Below the pieces are notes generated by a model that saw nothing but the letters and a program-made list of their open reading frames with translations, was not told where the DNA came from and searched no databases. From Giardia muris (lineage: Eukaryota > Fornicata > Diplomonadida > Hexamitidae): 64,000 nt of DNA. The position numbers were made by a program, and so were the translations under genes. Shown here one piece after another: positions 38,801-43,960 of the stretch; within the stretch, counting starts at the first letter, position 1; each line of letters opens with the position of its first letter. Location of the stretch: assembly GCA_006247105.1 (NCBI GenBank), contig CM016926.1:1736001-1800000 (forward strand), in the 5' to 3' direction.

Positions 38801-40035
38801 TTACTGAACGCGACCTTGAAGAGATTTTACCGAAGAAGAGGCGTATGGAGGACTACCAAGTTACAGAGGACATCAATTCGATATTGCTAGTCAAAAGAGG
38901 AGATACGTCTAGCGCCCTGATCAAGATTCTTGAAAGACTCACCATGATCCAACAGAATGTACAGATTACTAGCCTTGACCCTGATGAGCTATCCGAAGAA
39001 GATGCTAAGAAGCGTACCCTCTTCCCGGATGAGCTAAGAAAGGCACTCTTTGCAATCAAGTACCAGCCGTTTGTCGTCGCTAACGTGGAGGCAGACCATG
39101 CGACTAAGAACCGTTACTTTCGTGAGCTTTGCTATTATACCATGAGCACGGAACTCTTCCAATACCTACGACGGCAGCCAATCACCAGCAATCCTTTTTG
39201 TGATGCCCCTCTTCTTCAGCTTGAAGCATCCCTTCCTAGATCTCTTCAAACGATCTTTGCGATGTCAGAGGGTTATACCCAGTGCACGAGAACGGCCATG
39301 ACTCTATTCAGTGACGTCTTCTCAGACGTTTCACAAGCCTTCATCTTCTGGAGTGATCGCTATTGGGAGATTCGTGCAGATGTGTATCAACCAATGCTTG
39401 GGAATATCTTCATGTGGGCTTCGCTTAATGTCAGTCTGAGACAAGAGGCTGGACACAATTCCCAGTTCATCCTTCTTCCAGAACGCCCAACCATCATCCA
39501 GAAGTATAGGGTTCTTGCTAGTGGAAAGCTCCTCCTCGAGATCGACAAGCAGAAGAAGCATTTGACTAAGGAAGCAAAGGAACAACTGGACCCAAAGGGT
39601 TTCTGTATTAAGCTGACGGGCCTTCGGCTCCATAATATCGCTTATGATCAGCTCCTAGGAACGGTTGTCGACCAGACTCCAGAATCCCTTGGAGGGTATA
39701 TTCAAACCCTCACCTGCTACGCTATCCTCGTCGACTCCGCTTACTCACCAATTATGCAGTCGTCAACTCGAGACAGCTTTACTTCCCTACTCGATTACCA
39801 CAACTCAGAACGGAAGCATGAGATTCGCGCCCGTGAGACCGCACAGGACGACGCTTACTCAGACGCAGAGTCCTTGTTGAACGCCGAGGATGATAAGACT
39901 CAATTCATTGCCATCCCCCTCGTCCTTGGAGGTGTCTCCAGTGGGATCAACCTCTACCTCAAGAACAACTCGACGGTCCAGAACTTCGAGTTCGCCCTCA
40001 AGGGCGCTTACTGCAGCGCTGGTCACCTTTACTAG
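20809..40035 (+). CDS. Giant divergent dynein heavy chain with decayed AAA modules
   Basis: One uninterrupted frame of 6408 residues from the ATG at 20809; usual dynein heavy chains are 4000-5000. The assignment rests on landmarks in dynein order. IPSVYYNTFSIEDKLNLLY (about 2055) fits the linker motif FPRFYFLSDDELLEIL. SMAQVCYYQHRRYQ, then ARIFEYDNLLNG (about 2290), fit the QLRYY/YEYLG segment before AAA1. A first AAA-like core near 2540-2680 has no P-loop. A second near 3004-3110 keeps GP but reads GPCLMCSRRQS where GPxGxGKT belongs, with LEEITG at Walker B. AAA3 keeps GPRYSGKTT (3615-3623, nt 31651-31677). Around 4600-4700 only a short helical stretch stands where the stalk should be. An AAA6-like end (KNLLILLIPVKKGPLFG) and a C-terminal GFCIKLTGLRLHNIAYDQL (about 6265), matching GVYIHGLFLEGARWD, close it. 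It is probably a non-motile or altered motor. AAA numbering is tentative. Confidence 0.72.
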   Translation: MSPTEIRVPSMLGGATGTSRDMSRQSADGGAPQRPGEQPGTPRPRPHQCSFLVCDFSLATKGAPCLFRSALEPPIPAYLCSLSPKYARAVVMIPSAYTPERVDVYIEVPISSVRMIPHLAANGILNSSGAFLFASFLAGTIPTDGDRAALLKPTTQMLDVARETIGRTIQTAETNYWGFCVCPTRLDAAFLGILDEFDIRKSEVAHSGFVPFQAGSVVQEHQSILDEPFGDIVKEVSDSIGLSDSVRVPPPVMQICEWSFNATNSLFTHRTYTCLRRLVDQESRRHQAGLESRTDLRGYLEHLSEVEDSIYETLQKEFLYGLSAVGSVLRISQSKNKYMAESLMMQTGLVQFSAFGRESPYALVDLGEASSQRTPEQLVAEQFERFQRREKRFQECHAALQNCLRFDSMFHTISLKYTMKVIPEAEAFAMTLGSIKDNNIGLLLKSLHRLFAFLEETALSGVGGVPFYNIGAVLDDLREDLLLVLAEFSDCIPPLCNASLIRLFLGSQLAAEIKDKPPKHVVSLVTTAIANEELPRSKAENLERLLEILADGKKKRSELAHNKDLTKALLARGYRVRVAYFFTTLNQFFIEHVMSVVICMAYEEYIRSRTTATSAWLKGAPSFQEGDQRCWDLSIYMAFARHFATHCQDTYTSCILHWYSVLTDGCDVISNHHEYTMESLQTLVSSSVSGMWQSLEGIGLHATKEDDDSLATILRVDMDFVPQLAESGLCFKGITTQPLPGVYVDSLKRLFFCIVDSASSIRLVIDEFYQRYIAPGILPRDDIEFLSLDAGRKEYESMVAALEKTITKPLGKHVYLYDAPKDLAVEEVETEKKRTFRRRLNIFSSEPCNTSTEPIINVDVEGMKPSALGELLRLEFPDKLAKEHLAKYDSLPQSQQDEIYKAVIELKDIRMKSQQLIAKFQHRHATEEFIACTIKKEYLTSNALIEACFNECDYRVSIAPSGEPIKRLFSEIIDGLVDIIRLACDILMEEAPLATFMNCASKTILSHSLPALDEPRANILPPSSILDVDMNQYQCQFLVSRAVPQGDTYEFQMEEEIRDVSDEDILQMTQLSRRHGDDNYVLPALLNIVDIEYLLRRNPSFLSKMIHNAGNLLTQMDDFVSENLVVLPNFIANALARFNLIQFKRVTLDVLKRIRGNVLDHVHGILSRTTQFSLDVAIATERIMCKSPVSPDELGVVVQSLQCYEGFAKSWVAVITLFIDLIVDVRFIDTSYIQFYVPPTYVPCNVFEYDSFAALYFDRRHLLGAGGEENESEKDVAEPGPGGLEDYSTYGIPEFMRSISRIVIRQRMALHTAKVQTRIFARHLLKFSDWLSDVAVIFQKYCKDMLCLDLIGLCQARFSPHTFMSRYGQLTKDMSLPFLDDNYEILDDELVHEFLDSIQAYVPNFLLLRTPEESQRVREGKNVTRTSIRDMAANLDAEIRQSISFPLQYLRPGKDQLAPDANTVPMEMHEVFGLSTDGKRLETLSESDTKREMELLNILIVASSDPEGMYPKIPFEQPQLIEGSLQLSDLKSPILPYYDIYSAFRELLFVGIVLNRLYKVAERWAKQLEITLNLAENPVSTIEIVRPMVILLMSLFSLRRSFVACQARQLGHTDLDSFMRLINNTTEIILSMRKLPLFHSWVHILSLTETTIVDIGPKILYLQYLKENVFIDAEARRISEEIDIPVDEAKSLENRVLLGALKNEASFTVARKVHRGMMRSCEVETQLAVIETFLDGIQIYRCTLTVYLDLSQELSAITTKWQNRTERRDGLAEDVTQPVKLTLPNLEALRRRRSKSIVMRNRLSGAGSRGEFHRSFDEDGLGTERRRLILENVQRPESQISGMISVNSEGDGHSEASADHSSRAMGNTIMATQLFSFRTPKTVLPFLRVDEETLGQVRDALIVVADILSREYPLVIQKRARMIETQILLIRSVLIALRRLPMLLPEVLHLVPHLTVGHEGQQNVAFVKLYKEFGEFRRSIYGMLNSLHDLNRAIGSSPSMPLRKLLKLKPHILTQLAGMTFDLQKVLLAVYQHVFQNALIPYQSSRPVPCALLLPKIPSVYYNTFSIEDKLNLLYKCSSVSMAVIPNIDRLLTGEPQNMTLLEVESNASYGNPGRQLRASDIIFTGLESGFECLYFNYGIPAPKELHLISGTINDIRILRESLLREYKRAIILLLSGRLLELLTQCLYQAIFYALSTAFSLFLDGSVDNFFSLKFDLFDRLKKIILDSEIHDYLEEKVDYQILQPHYRVPVKFFSGFKQTVSSTGDSSNTINDDVVRSMAQVCYYQHRRYQRYFFFKAVAARIFEYDNLLNGIIASTVGFYNNCVVRLENDNSTPPEQRQFRTKNSAPRLEPFELPPAGSGNAETVQRLRQIFEMVYGNTYYSTETMTMGYSLNANVNTILSLLPFGLITSGVILDTGASELSGKLIREKCPSNKPPTEVLPIFDSQKEEGQGVDGTSAEDGDMGSTYGLSLQSLCRQFKVSSSSAVTDVRGHYLGKATILDAIALNYKQLMVCSKIIIGAIQRKPIFVYSDKIRGYNIIDLKLIAQYTSRLMGTRHVILSLSNYLSEDSMIRKIISYLLAGYGVYLQGVELLTNAHHSRLTDLFNTIYFAQGSLPVIQYQNGEGVPGSIALNDFSHYLLTGYIVVFLPELLHRDDGSFQMSEVGSVVGQLGGQLKLEVYLDSFGTALTTSVAKLNILVSSSLANLTIHTSLGGSEKCMTNERRELPTGEKRNKVMTQLYRDLLADFVGLPNFAPMMLRLHTQIHIDRDTLSLVQSNYILHYLFLKKSEAFGEMLYSVALMLNFMHNFCPKLHPDDVDIIFKRTRDKQNFFSLAITTSLLLVSQTLYLNVREFIVQIVSASFKLSSVQRSHIQRIVTGLSKLMGLSHEHVSLKKSRVQTLKAAISNMGGQMNDRMDGLGPQTIPMGTEQQGQPTAPGPDTGDEFVIDYTRNTSASLCQNVWGYIRQTLAPQYVKTCEQIAEQSEFLEPLGADIILTCLDYLYFGPCLMCSRRQSIQFLTNLALFVARVGRLTPIYIHSIEDLHNNGETIRVLGGTGLVIMVLEEITGNLSMSLYSAILAFLNPIPRISLTHDVDLECEMAGTYRSGDVNGTVVTRYGRPKLLILTSGNHPIEQFIQTPLGLVPKCISVESSILRTPALVRTLILMPLGFRPNVTHSRFDGITKKITDFTLDDIVDIHTAKAYFRLKCTPHTEGLEKEVSSGRRRLHLASTLFYVACLQYLEQMTAVFSMCLDYRSWRLIRACLFYSLTQFGICRYMPPTPAAFDPNATDDIPPALQQAPHGDGEAQRSPVQVSFMAQIGGLTSAARAMTQSVTNYLSDNEGNIHYIIPGMLRLSQIWCGEHIGNYEPPLANMTRHRSDFFSVDFTDEFLMLNVYRAKSGKEVCLNILYPLFAAAWNSASLVYLCANSEHKPKTLRKVWNKYLAYHSKYSIPTIISRFSNEKEFKKSVEDAIVEMEARLPTEYPYERYKYCYLCMVDEKDQFFRFGGQPVSTKSSDLKMGNDGYLNTGCIGDLRAVSLVKLSMIERSALHGARPSPKIAFVPYMYGSHIMNNEHVQRYLTPMAIHELARYFDMNRSHTIFFIAVCMLASVPFHVIGPRYSGKTTLVMAAHHLLCDYVDKRTFVPSTCEPNVNFLNDVANSLYLSRKNALVYPGPRLLHMHMMMLPLDNGRFAKYKEEELTIITRRSILDVLGLFLSEKVVLLHSPWNNCISPEMDGHQLLLGTVMAQTLSISLESEFVPPQLASSQFIEINVNLPTRTFLVDLLARQRSYLKFLPFLITNVVNHRASIATNSLPTCPPPAESGEIDELHEQNEFGLPWIRQIVDGVLLVKDEIPFSLLRLFAEVRRLLLFCDMVTGSDIQLCTFSASSILLALRAIPDITAATMFSIIDALRGSLAMGCLNSVGPWGLLENSNLQSFLAKNKLFAQFNVNDLQMEPTWEQESLATAQEICNVLSDSEDSSADEDIQAIENTRSSVLRAKSNLKDPPQILGRASVSSMGNTGPKQPRKQRQSSLLGFLRVLEAAPLFDGIPLLREQKDISGSSSVYVIDGAMYSRYLTAYKRYIVGVIPPNVANKIFMQYVLIRYELEFRSIHVQTMLESLQNPDRFRRIHGGSVLRHYNTLELGIVSMLMRKKDLNIPLSHLLILLATFGNYKIYGIRAFEKLLRYTHVKDLENQGIETKKQGAEIRLPDLQLYPTFNLEGIDVDLADKAAMSSAATTPTFEYEMITHRLLLDIDLLLMQYNLQTTSDVAAADMTVDVSAMHQVGNKYKAPQTPNLLLDNFMRELTRIVGRMGEVYFTYYFLRGIFCLALQLDPIIALRPLTFINAVQFCTSIGSVNPDMLSRTATDYQLTEFCRAFGIDSPHDLWIKSTYKMLVTVSLAHLMHVDAVHVTHGISTLAHAGNYSLRLFTPAERSILCFLTSFRSNFDIIIDVRNLLNLASRNMAMIIFCDIPTPSGMKLSELPMIRHLVTDVTSFPAKRTTTGEGESTMHFHSRLVNVYITKTRMVPKRIVASMPQFLLASICQYYGISRNYFCKSAGFCIDLVGSRKLYHGRPIFPIVSMMEALSAATLHIYLFITGNLIDGAMIISFAKFASFAAQLFEMRVHYYGKLVSSYETLLQTLKLLNNGMYRQMFPPTIRDNIVSYRAKLQALRTSALPYYKRALVLLRNAPCDCPATVARIYASSLRKDIIATETAFETAISQELRTSGFDKFSIVTNTFAGGFADSVFGFVKSGSEILTDTYLRDIEAQISAMILDSDCVYGKDPEVREAKTIQTKGTLSFNPTLFPSSLLGEFLESAPVRWDIAATISLTKDKIYNNISTLQELLTMILAHTLGTRLFFIDGAFVMLFATCTEIHAICTAEAEYEARKGELQGYKDKAGNYVLEKAVAAIYWIDASLSPVAFNRELTKAFAQAKSIGFRNVLVNKSADIYKYADYTSGLQDTDPSVINVRTLTTLFGAVSHAYTEGGKFIRINGTLLNPVRPLHEYRYYIGMAQDTIFTDFTSAGLLNFEAIDNSLLIQPSYTSLNTFLRFLEIHSPDASELTITHTYDFGAEHIKSTLLYASLPFEKMEVTLGNRLLLTSIDFYRLVNRCAEINDTFVVKKYGAELSKTIDNPDVFVHLVDSSTRRSSLTETDTSVDSLCNSPLNFDFGLLECFCNRAMTVAEHWYQLDAEVYSTEHLKDFATCTGRAVSAILIMYKRLSCVMPTLSYLFTNKVFGNWPVYLRERFHEFPQSPIYIIIVNIIFPYMSLRVHRLLPRRWVTQLTSLAALVFSLVLSDCPWEYLQLSRAIMTPCIANKAIVTNPMFNAHVGTYVEARELLRTAPFSFQASPLTNYAWKNISVLFPYASQIKDWLMHFRRTNYMFVSLTTVSEPYALILGHYMQREACRHVQDEPKRRGAERSTKQDRPILNTLPLFTQECYQSISSDVDLSLPTELQMPSYQNLIKSLVFSLTLKEGTLHRSFKHFCMVNRMVNYKQEVEKDEKMIRDAHMAYCRHQQLHPQFLCDILVKIYIQILIACGMTPNLETIGQDSYRYTPEASVIFGRADGFGSRTLILMFDRELNIIDIVVNILERALLAQLGLASYVLTSRPTEDDLRTRTVIVDATIHTQKTIDVLLRLYKHGHVPKNLLILLIPVKKGPLFGEESVRHTISRPPIDDIDASVIRDSTPTENLGYSIAAFSGTSNAACCYLEAPETIQGMMRYLLTLSDRIFRIHSFNYLTLNPVEYRVFFCILLKYAYLKSNRAYEYDDSYYLAAMTHFIHTRNVEKTLLKVRSSLAIYSSQCGYRDVTQDRMLVANAFVASRTVDDSSSGKAGMNTFLINYNRSLNLHLMGQVSVNSFISFDSSLVTLNPALSYTIFYLNLHMMRVMASFPVRLTTSVCLVNAEVRNQFEQNQLAILSIIHGCDTETDLDDLCCTNSESDLSETLSSLSSSASSAISDVLSLRDEVIAIENATAAAQAGLWHGQQMATYTETATLEVTERDLEEILPKKRRMEDYQVTEDINSILLVKRGDTSSALIKILERLTMIQQNVQITSLDPDELSEEDAKKRTLFPDELRKALFAIKYQPFVVANVEADHATKNRYFRELCYYTMSTELFQYLRRQPITSNPFCDAPLLQLEASLPRSLQTIFAMSEGYTQCTRTAMTLFSDVFSDVSQAFIFWSDRYWEIRADVYQPMLGNIFMWASLNVSLRQEAGHNSQFILLPERPTIIQKYRVLASGKLLLEIDKQKKHLTKEAKEQLDPKGFCIKLTGLRLHNIAYDQLLGTVVDQTPESLGGYIQTLTCYAILVDSAYSPIMQSSTRDSFTSLLDYHNSERKHEIRARETAQDDAYSDAESLLNAEDDKTQFIAIPLVLGGVSSGINLYLKNNSTVQNFEFALKGAYCSAGHLY
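40028..40033 (-). terminator. Minus-strand AGTAAA downstream of the orphan frame
   Basis: On the minus strand AGTAAA begins 7 nt after the TAG at 40042-40040. It lies inside the last codons of the dynein gene. Its position is what a real minus-strand gene ending at 40040 would need. Confidence 0.4.
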
Positions 40036-40040
40036 TGAAC
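40034..40040 (+). terminator. Poly(A) signal AGTGAAC overlapping the dynein stop
   Basis: The dynein stop TAG (40033-40035) runs into AGTGAAC, a perfect AGTRAAY match sharing two bases with the stop codon. Confidence 0.6.
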
Positions 40041-40417
40041 TAGACGACAAACCGAGACGTCCCCGAGCGTCCGATCCCGCTGGAGACCGCCGTGGACGCC
40101 GTCGTGGACGTTCGTGCGGTAAGGCCCGCCCGACGCACCTCTTCGCTCTCCCGGACCTGAAGGACCGTCCGGCAGACGCCCGCCGTCTCCACGTCGAAGA
40201 GCTCCGCGATGTCCGTCCGGAGGTCTCCGAAGCGCTCGTAGGTGAGACGGAGGTTGTTGCACTTCTCTCCGTAGAGTGCCGCAAGAGAGATGAACTCGTC
40301 AGGGCAACGCCGTTCCACGCAGTTCCGGAGAAGGAACGCGACCCCAGTAACTATATCCTCAAGGACGTATCCCGCAAGTTGGAAGGCGTAGAGGACTTCA
40401 GATGGGAGTGTACTTCC
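40040..40417 (-). pseudogene. Orphan reading frame without ATG, in frame with the upstream kinase gene
   Basis: After three in-frame TGA codons (40447-40445, 40429-40427, 40420-40418) the kinase gene's reading frame reopens for 125 codons and ends at a TAG at 40040, followed 7 nt later by AGTAAA. The first 95 or so residues look like real protein: balanced hydrophobic helices, for example SEVLYAFQLAGYVLEDIVTG and ERFGDLRTDIAELFDVE. The tail is Ser/Thr/Arg-rich. There is no ATG in the frame and the first near-cognate codon is a GTG at 40318. It may be the decayed C-terminus of a longer kinase, a separate gene with an unseen short first exon, or chance. I do not recognise the protein. This frame covers most of the 409-bp space between the dynein and kinase genes. 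Confidence 0.35.
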
Positions 40418-40444
40418 TCAAAAGACTCATTCACCTATATGAGA

Positions 40445-43400
40445 TCACTGGTGCCTCTCCGCCTCCTCGAGGACGTCCTGTGCTGTCGGACGGTCTTCGG
40501 GGTCCTTCGAGAGCATCCGGGAGATGAGGACAGCAAGCTCACCCCTTCCCTCGATGACTGGGGGCTCTTCCTTAGAGATAGCGATCTTACCGGGGAAAGG
40601 AAGCATCCCAGTGCACAACTCATATCCAATCACCCCCAGGGCCCAGACGTCGACGGACTTGTCATACCTCTCCTCCCGGTGGATCTCGGGGGCCATGTAC
40701 AAGGGAGTCCCAGCAGTCGTCTTCGTCCTAGACGAGTCCCCGAGTGCTCTTGCAAGTCCGAAGTCCCCAAGGACGCACCGACCATCGGAAGAGAGGAGGA
40801 CGTTCTCCGGCTTCAGGTCTCTGTGGACGAGCCCCCTCTCGTGGAGGTAGGCAAGACCGCTCGCCATCTCCCGAAGGCATCTCCACACCTCATCGTCCCT
40901 GAAGGGCTCTCTCCTCTCCCCGCGCCCCCGGACCTCGTCGAGGAGCGTCCCGGAGCACCAGTCCATCACGAGGTAGGCGGTCCCGTTGTCCGGGTCGTCG
41001 TGCACCCGGTGGTAGCGGAGGACGTGGGGATGCTCGAGGGAGGGAATGGTCCCCATCTCCCTTCGGAGGGAGTCGACGATCGTCCTCTCCATCTCCTCGT
41101 ACTCGACGACCTTCAGGGCGCAGTTCCCGTGCTCCTCGGACCAGGCGGAGAAGACGGTCCCGAAGGCCCCCCTTCCGAGCCTCCAGGTGGGCTGGAAGGA
41201 CGAGAGCTCATCGGGAAGGTCGGGGAGCTGGACCTTCTTTCTGAGGAGAGGAGTGATCTTCTTCTTCTTCCCATCGGGAAGGCCGTTGGCGACATCCTCT
41301 GCCGTCCTACCCTCCCCGTCCTTCAGGTCCCTCTCCAGAAGGAGGAGGCCGGCGCACTCCTCGTGTCCTCCCCCCACTGCATGCATCAGGGCCGTCCATC
41401 CCCTCCCGTCCTGGAGGCGGGCCTCGAGGGGCCGGAGGAGGCGGACGACCTCGGTCTGTCCTCGGGAGGCGGCGTGCATCAGGGCCGTCATGCCTGAGGA
41501 GTCCTTCTGTCCTGCCTGGTCGAGGCGTCTCCTGATAGCTTTAAGATCTTCCCCATTGACAGCTGTGATAAGAGACTCGCCTCTCAGTCGGGCGTTCTCC
41601 TTCTCGAGGGCGAGGTTCTGGGCCTTCTGGTCTGCAAGTGCTCTCTTGAGGTCCTCAGTAGTCTTGGAGAGCTGCTCCTGAAGAGTCCCCTTCTCTGTGG
41701 TGAGGGCGTTGATGAGGGCTCGGTTCTGGTCAGAGGCCTTCTTGAGGCCCTCATACATCTCCGCATGCCTCTTGGACTCATCGATGGCATTGTCGAGCTG
41801 TTGTTTGAGGGAGGAGACTTCCCGATTCGATTGGGATAGCTCCTTCCTTGTCTCCTCTAGGGCATTATTGGAGGAGACGAATTGCTCCTGGAGGGATGTC
41901 TTCTCAGCAATGAGCTCTTCAATACGGGTCTGACGGTTGGTGTTTTCCTTCTCGAGATAGGTCATAAGGACTCGGTTCTGGTCAGAGGCCTTCTGGAGGT
42001 CCTCGTTCATCTTCGCATGCATCTTGGACTCATCGATGGCATTGTCGAGGTCCTTCCTAAGAGACTCGTTCTCATTAGTGAGCTGATCGATTCGAGTATT
42101 GTCCCGCCGTTCTCTGTCCTCGAACTGTTTGTGGAGGACATCGTTCTCTTCGTTGGTCTTGGAGAGCTGGGCTTTGAAGGAGGATATCTCTTGATTCATC
42201 TGGGAGAGCCGCTCCTCTGCTTCTTCTTGCGCCTTCTTGGAGGAGGATAGCTGCTCCTGAAGAGAAGCGTTCTCTGTGCGTAGGTGGAAGATCTTGTCGT
42301 CCTGCTTGAGTGTTGTGCTTTCCATCTCAGTGAGCTGGTTCTTGAGAGAAGTGTTCTCTTCCCTCGCCTCAATAAGGCTCTTCTCGGCCTCCTGTGCTCT
42401 CTTGTTCAGGGCCTCGTTCAGCTCGTGATTCTTCTTGGACTCATCGATAGCATTGTCGAGCTGCTGTTTGAGGGAGGAGACTTCTGCAGTTAGCTGATCG
42501 ATCTGAGCCTTGTCCTGTCGTTCCTCGTCCTCTAACTGTTTGTGGAGGGAGTTCTTCTCCTCGTTGGTCTTGGTGAGCTGGGCTTTGAGACTGTCGATAA
42601 GGGCGGCATTCTTCTTCTGCTCATTCTTCCCTTCCTCGACTTGCTTCTGAAGCCCAGTCACTTCATTAATGAGGCCACGACAACACTCCTCAGACTGGGA
42701 GAGCTGGGTTGCCACCCTGCTTCGTTCCTCCCCCGTCTCTCGCAGTTGTCGTCTGCTATTCTCCAACTCCCTTTTGGTTGCATCCAAGACGTTTTGTCGT
42801 TCAGCATTTTCCCTCTGAAGCTGCTCAGCACGTGCACGGGCCTCGCTGGCCTCATTGCGGGCGAGTCTACGATCTTCTTCGGTGTTGGCGAGCCGCTGTT
42901 GTAGCTGCCCAATATGGTCTTCGAGGGCGGTACTGCCTTCCTTGAGTGCTGAAAATTCATCAGTAAGCTCATTGTGCCGCTTCTCGTTCTCCCTCAGGGT
43001 GTCTTCCAATATCCGAATGTGTCCATCTTTTTCATCGATGTCGGCCCGTAAGCTCGTATTGACTGCTTTCAGTTGGTCGATCTCCTGGTTCTTCTTACTC
43101 AAAGTCTCCTGAAGCATTCTGAGCCGACTATCATCTACTGGTGCATCTCGTCCCTGTTTTCGAGGCTCATTGGGGCGAGCCGGAATACTATCATTCCGAT
43201 CATCTTGGCATTGAGGGGGAAGAATGGGAACCGGGTCGATGGGATCGGCTTCGATATTCGTTTGAGCAGGCCCACTCTCGACACCACCCATCCCCCCATC
43301 ACTGTGCACGTCCCTGGTTCCCTCCAGAAGCTTCAGAACGCGGGGATCTCGATACACCTCCGAGGTCTTCACGTTCGGGTTCACGCCCTTATTCTCGGCG

Positions 43401-43906
43401 TACCAGAGGGCATCATGACCTTCCGAGTCCACGAACCCCTTCTCCCTGTCCCTCAGAAGCTCGACACATTCAGGACGGGAGAAGCGGGCGGCGACCATCA
43501 GGGCAGTGGAGCCGGGAGCCATTCCATCCTTCCGTCGTGTTGTTTGCATTCCCGCCTCATCGAGGAGCAGCTCGGCGCATTCATCGAAGCCGCGATAGGA
43601 GGCGTGCATCAGGGCTGTCCAGCCGTCGGAGTTCTGAAGGCGGGGCTCCTCCTTAGCCAGGAGACGAACAACCTCAGTGTGCCCGTTGTCGGCAGCAATC
43701 ATAAGGGCCGTTGTATTCTGCGGGTCTGCAAGGCCACACTCGTAGGGAATGAGAGCTTTCACGCATTCAGCGAAGTTCCTCGCGGAGGCATGCATCAGGG
43801 CCGTCCAGCCACGAGTGTCACGTTGGGTTGCTTCATGAATGTGGGCCCTGACGGCGTCGGCATCTCCCCTTCTCGCGGCGTCAATCAGGGAACTGCCAGA
43901 ACTCAT
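40445..43906 (-). CDS. Ankyrin/coiled-coil protein kinase, NEK-like, C-terminal kinase domain intact
   Basis: A 1153-residue protein with an unusual order. N-terminal ankyrin repeats (about 1-195) have TALMxAxxxGxxxxxxLL units. A long coiled coil (about 265-800) is rich in Gln, Glu and Lys with internal repeats. Two more ankyrin repeats (about 815-885) precede a complete Ser/Thr kinase domain (about 898-1153). The kinase has glycine loop LGRGAFGTVF (about 907-916), VAIK-type lysine in CALKVVEYEE, catalytic loop HRDLKPENVLL, DFGLARA, TAGTPLYMAPEIH, DVWALGVIGYELCTGMLPF and C-lobe arginine in EDRPTAQDVLEEA. All catalytic residues are present, so it should be active, unlike the NEK-like protein at 10659-12938. 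The NEK call comes from the Giardia ankyrin-kinase context; other kinase families are possible. The C-terminal position of the kinase is the reverse of the usual N-terminal arrangement. Confidence 0.9.
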   Translation of the reverse strand: MSSGSSLIDAARRGDADAVRAHIHEATQRDTRGWTALMHASARNFAECVKALIPYECGLADPQNTTALMIAADNGHTEVVRLLAKEEPRLQNSDGWTALMHASYRGFDECAELLLDEAGMQTTRRKDGMAPGSTALMVAARFSRPECVELLRDREKGFVDSEGHDALWYAENKGVNPNVKTSEVYRDPRVLKLLEGTRDVHSDGGMGGVESGPAQTNIEADPIDPVPILPPQCQDDRNDSIPARPNEPRKQGRDAPVDDSRLRMLQETLSKKNQEIDQLKAVNTSLRADIDEKDGHIRILEDTLRENEKRHNELTDEFSALKEGSTALEDHIGQLQQRLANTEEDRRLARNEASEARARAEQLQRENAERQNVLDATKRELENSRRQLRETGEERSRVATQLSQSEECCRGLINEVTGLQKQVEEGKNEQKKNAALIDSLKAQLTKTNEEKNSLHKQLEDEERQDKAQIDQLTAEVSSLKQQLDNAIDESKKNHELNEALNKRAQEAEKSLIEAREENTSLKNQLTEMESTTLKQDDKIFHLRTENASLQEQLSSSKKAQEEAEERLSQMNQEISSFKAQLSKTNEENDVLHKQFEDRERRDNTRIDQLTNENESLRKDLDNAIDESKMHAKMNEDLQKASDQNRVLMTYLEKENTNRQTRIEELIAEKTSLQEQFVSSNNALEETRKELSQSNREVSSLKQQLDNAIDESKRHAEMYEGLKKASDQNRALINALTTEKGTLQEQLSKTTEDLKRALADQKAQNLALEKENARLRGESLITAVNGEDLKAIRRRLDQAGQKDSSGMTALMHAASRGQTEVVRLLRPLEARLQDGRGWTALMHAVGGGHEECAGLLLLERDLKDGEGRTAEDVANGLPDGKKKKITPLLRKKVQLPDLPDELSSFQPTWRLGRGAFGTVFSAWSEEHGNCALKVVEYEEMERTIVDSLRREMGTIPSLEHPHVLRYHRVHDDPDNGTAYLVMDWCSGTLLDEVRGRGERREPFRDDEVWRCLREMASGLAYLHERGLVHRDLKPENVLLSSDGRCVLGDFGLARALGDSSRTKTTAGTPLYMAPEIHREERYDKSVDVWALGVIGYELCTGMLPFPGKIAISKEEPPVIEGRGELAVLISRMLSKDPEDRPTAQDVLEEAERHQ
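41771..42460. repeat. Internal repeats in the kinase coiled coil
   Basis: A 27-nt core encoding LDNAIDESK occurs at 41771-41797, 42023-42049 and 42434-42460, with one base change in the third copy. Flanking sequence (for example the KxNEExxxLHKQxED and KKASDQNR units) is also partly repeated. The first two copies are 252 nt apart, exactly 84 residues or 12 heptads. This points to in-phase duplication within the coiled coil. Confidence 0.6.
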
Positions 43907-43914
43907 TTCTTATT

Positions 43915-43921
43915 TTTCACT
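43915..43921 (-). terminator. Poly(A) signal AGTGAAA for the kinesin gene
   Basis: AGTGAAA sits on the minus strand in the 54-bp spacer after the kinesin TAG (43963-43961) and just before the A-rich initiator of the next same-strand gene (ATG at 43906). Confidence 0.5.
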
Positions 43922-43960
43922 CATAAGTGGACAACTCCTTTTACATCGCAAAGGGGAGAG

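Noticed and set aside
39890..41497. Long plus-strand reading frame over the dynein 3' end and the kinase gene
   Set aside because: It lies antisense to the kinase domain and in a different frame from dynein; its composition (Pro, Arg, Val, Leu-rich) is that of a mirror frame of GC-rich coding sequence.
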